Assembly (NCBI GenBank): GCA_013376735.1
Contig: VINJ01000001.1
Coordinates: 3,926,001 to 3,990,000 of the forward strand
DNA from: a bacterium Scap17
Lineage (GTDB): Bacteria; Pseudomonadota; Gammaproteobacteria; Pseudomonadales; Halomonadaceae
Length of the DNA stretch: 64,000 bases
Direction: 5' to 3'
In this document: positions 59,266 to 64,000 of the stretch, piece by piece
Numbering within the stretch: the first letter of the stretch is position 1
Layout of the letters: the number at the start of each line of letters is the position of its first letter
Notes under the pieces: model-generated
Seen by the model: the letters and a program-made list of their open reading frames with translations, nothing else
Database searches by the model: none
Told to the model about the DNA's origin: nothing
Translations under genes and position numbers: made by a program

Positions 59266-60876
59266 TCACGCAGTATGCTGCCAATGATGGGGCAGAAGTT
59301 CGTGCACTTGGCTAGCCTTTTGGGTCGGCAGCCTTTCCAACACATTTTTCAGGTAGGTATAGGGCTCATGGCCGTTCAGCTTGGCACACTGAATGAGGCT
59401 CATGATGGTGGCAGCACGCTGGCCACTGCGCAGAGATCCGGCGAACAGCCAGTTTGAACGCCCCAGCGCCCAGGGGCGAATCAGATTCTCCGCCCGGTTG
59501 TTATCGATCGGCAACGCGCCGTCATCCAGGTAGCGCGTCAACGCCGCCCAGCGCTTCAGGCTGTAATCCAACGCTTTCGCCGTCGCCGAACCATTCGGAA
59601 CCTTCTCGCGATGCGCCAGCATCCAGCGATGTAGCGCATCGGCGATGGGCTTTGCTTTCGTCTCCCGCAGCCGTTGACGCTCTTCCGCACTGAATGACTG
59701 TACCTCACGCTCCACCTGGTATAGCTGACCGATCAGTTCGATAGCCTGCCCGGCGATCTGGCTCTTGCCAGCGACGTGCAGATCGACAAATTTACGGCGG
59801 GCATGGGCCATGCAACCGATCTCGGTAACACCGTTGGCGAAGCTCTGCTTGTAGCCGCTGTAGTCGTCACAGACCAGCTTGCCCCGCCACTTCCCGAGGA
59901 AGTCGCGGGCATGTTGACCGCCACGTCCCTCGCTGAAGTCGTAGATTACGGCCTTCAACCCGGCATACGGGGTGGTGGCGTAGGCCCAGAGATAGGCGCG
60001 GTGCGTCTTCTTCTTGCCAGGGGCCAGCATCGGTACCGGCGTTTCGTCGGCATGCAGCACCGGCTCGTTGAGCAACACTTCACGCAGTGCATCGATCAGC
60101 GGCTGAAGTCGCACCCCGCAGGTGCCGACCCACTCGGCCAGGGTGGAGCGCGGAATCGCTACGCCGGCGCGGGCGAAGATCTGCTCCTGGCGATAGAGTG
60201 GCAGGTGATCAGCATATTTGGCGATCAGCACCTGGGCCAGCAAGCCGGCGGTGGGGATGCCCTTGTCAATGATCTGCGTCGGCATCGGTGCCTGGGTCAG
60301 TGTCTCGCATTGGTCGCAGACCCACTTGCCACGGATATGCCGCTCGACGTGGAACACGCCCGGCGTGTAATCCAACTTCTCACTGATTTCCTCGCCGATC
60401 CGCCTCAGCTGACAACCACACCGGCAGTGATCATTCTCCGGATCATGATGAATCTCGGTGCGCGGTAGCTCGGGAGGTAAGGGCGTGCGCTTGGGCGTCT
60501 TCCTTGCCACTGGCGTGGCAGCAGTGAGGTGGAGCTCTTCCAGCTCGGTCTCGATGGCAGCAATGTCGGCGTCCACCCCTTCCTCCAGCAGGCTGATCTG
60601 CAGGACATTGAGCTGCTCGCTGCGCTTGCCGAAGGCGTGGCGCTTGAGCAATGCCATTTCATAGGTCAGCTTTTGATTGACCTGCTCGCTGTGGCGTAGC
60701 GCTTTCTCCTTTTCCTCCACCTGCGTCATCAGCGTTGCCGCCAAGTGGCGGAGCTGATCGGGAGAGAGTTGAGTCAGGTCAGGGGGCGTCGTCATTCCGC
60801 CAGTATGCCAGCCCGCCGACGAGAACGGGATTAGCGCATCCGCGAATAGCGGGGCCGCCAAGTCTGTGCCGCTCAT
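59266..60876 (-). CDS. tnpC: IS66 family transposase TnpC
   Basis: A 536-residue DDE transposase. It has an N-terminal leucine-rich region (TQVEEKEKALRHSEQVNQKL), a zinc-finger-like segment (HCRCGCQLRR ... WVCDQC) and catalytic residues in LHADETPVP, VCDDYSGYK and NNRAENLIRPWALGR. The start at ATG 60876 overlaps the tnpB stop (ATGA); ATG 60795 is an alternative. The C-terminal QCAKLNGHEPYTYLKNVLER is typical of IS66. Confidence 0.95.
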   Translation of the reverse strand: MSGTDLAAPLFADALIPFSSAGWHTGGMTTPPDLTQLSPDQLRHLAATLMTQVEEKEKALRHSEQVNQKLTYEMALLKRHAFGKRSEQLNVLQISLLEEGVDADIAAIETELEELHLTAATPVARKTPKRTPLPPELPRTEIHHDPENDHCRCGCQLRRIGEEISEKLDYTPGVFHVERHIRGKWVCDQCETLTQAPMPTQIIDKGIPTAGLLAQVLIAKYADHLPLYRQEQIFARAGVAIPRSTLAEWVGTCGVRLQPLIDALREVLLNEPVLHADETPVPMLAPGKKKTHRAYLWAYATTPYAGLKAVIYDFSEGRGGQHARDFLGKWRGKLVCDDYSGYKQSFANGVTEIGCMAHARRKFVDLHVAGKSQIAGQAIELIGQLYQVEREVQSFSAEERQRLRETKAKPIADALHRWMLAHREKVPNGSATAKALDYSLKRWAALTRYLDDGALPIDNNRAENLIRPWALGRSNWLFAGSLRSGQRAATIMSLIQCAKLNGHEPYTYLKNVLERLPTQKASQVHELLPHHWQHTA

Positions 60877-61211
60877 CACACGACCGAGATCACCCCGTCG
60901 GCGCCGAGACGCTGCCAGGGCAGTCCTTGCACCAGTGCCGTGACCTGCTCGGGGCAAAGCTCGATACGATCGCCCTGCCAGTGACCGGCCCAGTGGAACT
61001 TGCCCTGGTTCAGGCGCCGGGCGCACAGCCAGACACCCAGGCCATCGTGGACCAGCACCTTCATACGGTTGCCGCGCCGGTTGGCAAAGAGATAGGCACA
61101 GTGCGGGCGAGCCGCGCCGAACACCTTCACCACCCGGGCTAGGGCCGTATCCGGACCGGCCCGCATATCCAGCGGCTCGGTGGCCAGCCAGATTTCGTCG
61201 ATGCGGATCAT
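60876..61211 (-). CDS. tnpB: IS66 accessory protein TnpB
   Basis: A 111-residue IS66 Orf2 protein (MIRIDEIWLATEPLDMRAGP, then HCAYLFANRRGNRMKVLVHD, GLGVWLCARRLNQGKF). It is needed with TnpA and TnpC for transposition; its biochemical role is not settled. The start at ATG 61211 overlaps the tnpA stop by four bases. A longer in-frame reading to 61424 has no homology. Confidence 0.95.
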   Translation of the reverse strand: MIRIDEIWLATEPLDMRAGPDTALARVVKVFGAARPHCAYLFANRRGNRMKVLVHDGLGVWLCARRLNQGKFHWAGHWQGDRIELCPEQVTALVQGLPWQRLGADGVISVV

Positions 61212-61576
61212 GCGAGCAGCTCTCGGATCAGAGATCGGCAGGCGTCGGCCTCCGAGGCAGGCCACTCGATGACCATCGGGCCGTTGGGGTGCGGGATCGT
61301 GAGGCGAATAGGGTCCGCCACCTGATGCTGGGGAGTGGCCGGTGACAACTCGCGAGTCATGGGCACCGGTACAAATGCCGGTATTTCTGGCACAGCCGTT
61401 TGCTGACGGGTGGTACGGATCCAATTGTGGACCAGGTTAGCATTCAGGCTGTGCTCCAACGCCACTCCGGCAACGGAGGCACCGGGTTGCTGACACGCTT
61501 CGACGATCCTGGCCTTGAAGGCGGCAGTGAAGCGGCGACGCTTGCGAGGAACTTCCAACACGCTTGATTCCGTCAT
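61208..61576 (-). CDS. tnpA: IS66 accessory protein TnpA
   Basis: A 122-residue helix-turn-helix protein (RRRFTAAFKARIVEACQQPG, then ASVAGVALEHSLNANLVHNW) of the IS66 Orf1/IS3-OrfA-like type. It is the first gene of the element, 78 bases inside the right end. The C-terminal SLIRELL region runs into tnpB through an overlapping start. Confidence 0.93.
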   Translation of the reverse strand: MTESSVLEVPRKRRRFTAAFKARIVEACQQPGASVAGVALEHSLNANLVHNWIRTTRQQTAVPEIPAFVPVPMTRELSPATPQHQVADPIRLTIPHPNGPMVIEWPASEADACRSLIRELLA

Positions 61577-61701
61577 GATAAGTGTCCACTTATTGATAGG
61601 TGGACATCTAACGTGACGGAATTCAGGACTCTGCGGTAGATGGGATCACCGGTCGCTTACCGTAAGCCTCTTGCTTTGCTGTGCGCAACTTTTCTCACCA
61701 C

Positions 61702-61740
61702 AAAGAGAACCGCCCCTGCAGCAAGGCTACAGGGGCGGTT
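61702..61740 (-). terminator. rRNA operon terminator
   Basis: The stem AACCGCCCCTG / CAGGGGCGGTT (61708-61718 with 61730-61740) is followed on the minus strand by CTCTTTGTGG. It lies just after the 5S gene and 42 bases before the IS66 end. Confidence 0.85.
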
Positions 61741-61749
61741 CGGGATAAG

Positions 61750-61867
61750 TGCCTGACGATGACCTACTCTCACATGGAGAAACTCCACACTACCATCGGC
61801 GCTAAGCGGTTTCACTTCCGAGTTCGGCATGGGATCGGGTGGTTCACGCTCGCTATGGTCGTCAGGC
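61750..61867 (-). rRNA. rrf: 5S ribosomal RNA
   Basis: About 117 nt whose complementary ends (GCCTGACGAC ... GTCATCGTCAGGC) and central CCCGATCCCATGCCGAACTC block are typical of gammaproteobacterial 5S rRNA. The 137-base spacer to 23S has short hairpins but no tRNA. Confidence 0.96.
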
Positions 61868-62004
61868 GAAACGGTGGCATCTTGCGATGCCTGAGTCTCG
61901 AGGCTTGTGACCTCGCGACTCGCAATATGAATCATGCTGACCGATATGTCGTCGATCCTGTCGCAATCCCGGCGGTTTGCCTGGGCAAACCCCTTGGGTG
62001 TTAT

Positions 62005-64000
<1,996 letters not shown>

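Larger units (their letters stand above)
59234..61660 (-). mobile_element. Complete IS66-family insertion sequence, 2.43 kb
   Basis: Three minus-strand genes (tnpA, tnpB, tnpC in that order) are bounded by imperfect terminal inverted repeats that begin GTAAGCG at both ends: 59234-59240, and the complement CGCTTAC at 61654-61660. The next bases match partly (CGG and ATC conserved). The expected 8-bp target duplication is not seen: the left flank is TGTCTATC, the right is CGTAAGCC. All genes look intact. It lies between the rRNA operon terminator and the DUF2339 gene. Confidence 0.9.

Noticed and set aside
61868..62004. tRNA gene in the 23S-5S spacer
   Set aside because: No cloverleaf or T-loop consensus was seen; only short hairpins are present.

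Overview
The window is chromosomal DNA of a gammaproteobacterium. GC is high and codon use is even across most of it. Protein sequences and gene order (rrn-birA-coaX-tRNAs-secE, rpoC directly followed by rpsL, ssb-MFS-uvrA, fabA-fabB) fit the Pseudomonadales/Oceanospirillales side of the class. My best guess is a Halomonadaceae member of the Halomonas/Cobetia type. The class is fairly secure; the family is inferred from recall and not proven here.

Layout. (1) 1-10.2 kb, + strand: a photoprotection/membrane-lipid cluster. It holds an FAD oxidoreductase, a CbiX-type chelatase, a LitR/CarH-like MerR regulator without the cobalamin-ligand residues, a CPD photolyase, a SnoaL-like protein, an SDR, a COG2907 flavoprotein, DUF1365, a cyclopropane-synthase-like methyltransferase and DUF2878. 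A long perfect inverted repeat and a C14 tract follow the photolyase gene. (2) 10.2-17.5 kb: a decayed c-di-GMP (EAL) gene, the unsaturated fatty-acid genes fabA-fabB, a PlsC-type acyltransferase, an RmlD-like NAD-binding protein and an intact MHYT-PAS-GGDEF-EAL protein. (3) 17.8-23.2 kb: ssb with a tandemly repeated Gln/Gly linker, a YajR-like MFS transporter, and divergent uvrA. (4) 23.3-53.6 kb, all on the - strand: one near-continuous block of transcription/translation genes, read from right to left as secE-nusG-rplKAJL-rpoBC, rpsL-rpsG-fusA-tuf, then the S10, spc and alpha operons down to rplQ. The 37-codon rpmJ between secY and rpsM is included. (5) 53.7-56.2 kb: tRNA-Trp, tRNA-Thr, tRNA-Gly, tRNA-Tyr, then coaX and birA, all on the - strand. 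(6) 56.3-64 kb: a large DUF2339 membrane protein gene, a complete three-gene IS66 element, and the 3' end of an rRNA operon (5S and the last ~2.0 kb of 23S, - strand).

How it works together. Regions 4-6 are core gene-expression machinery with recognisable strong promoters at operon junctions (for example TTGACA-N17-TATAAT ahead of rpsJ). Region 2 supplies and uses unsaturated acyl chains (FabA/FabB make them, PlsC esterifies them). Region 1 may modify those chains after light or singlet-oxygen stress while the photolyase repairs DNA. The usual tufB gene between tRNA-Thr and tRNA-Trp is absent.

Most of the window is ordinary housekeeping sequence. The parts worth a second look are the light-stress cluster and its regulator, the extreme hairpin plus C-tract, the collapsed EAL gene, the missing tufB and a few operator-like repeats.
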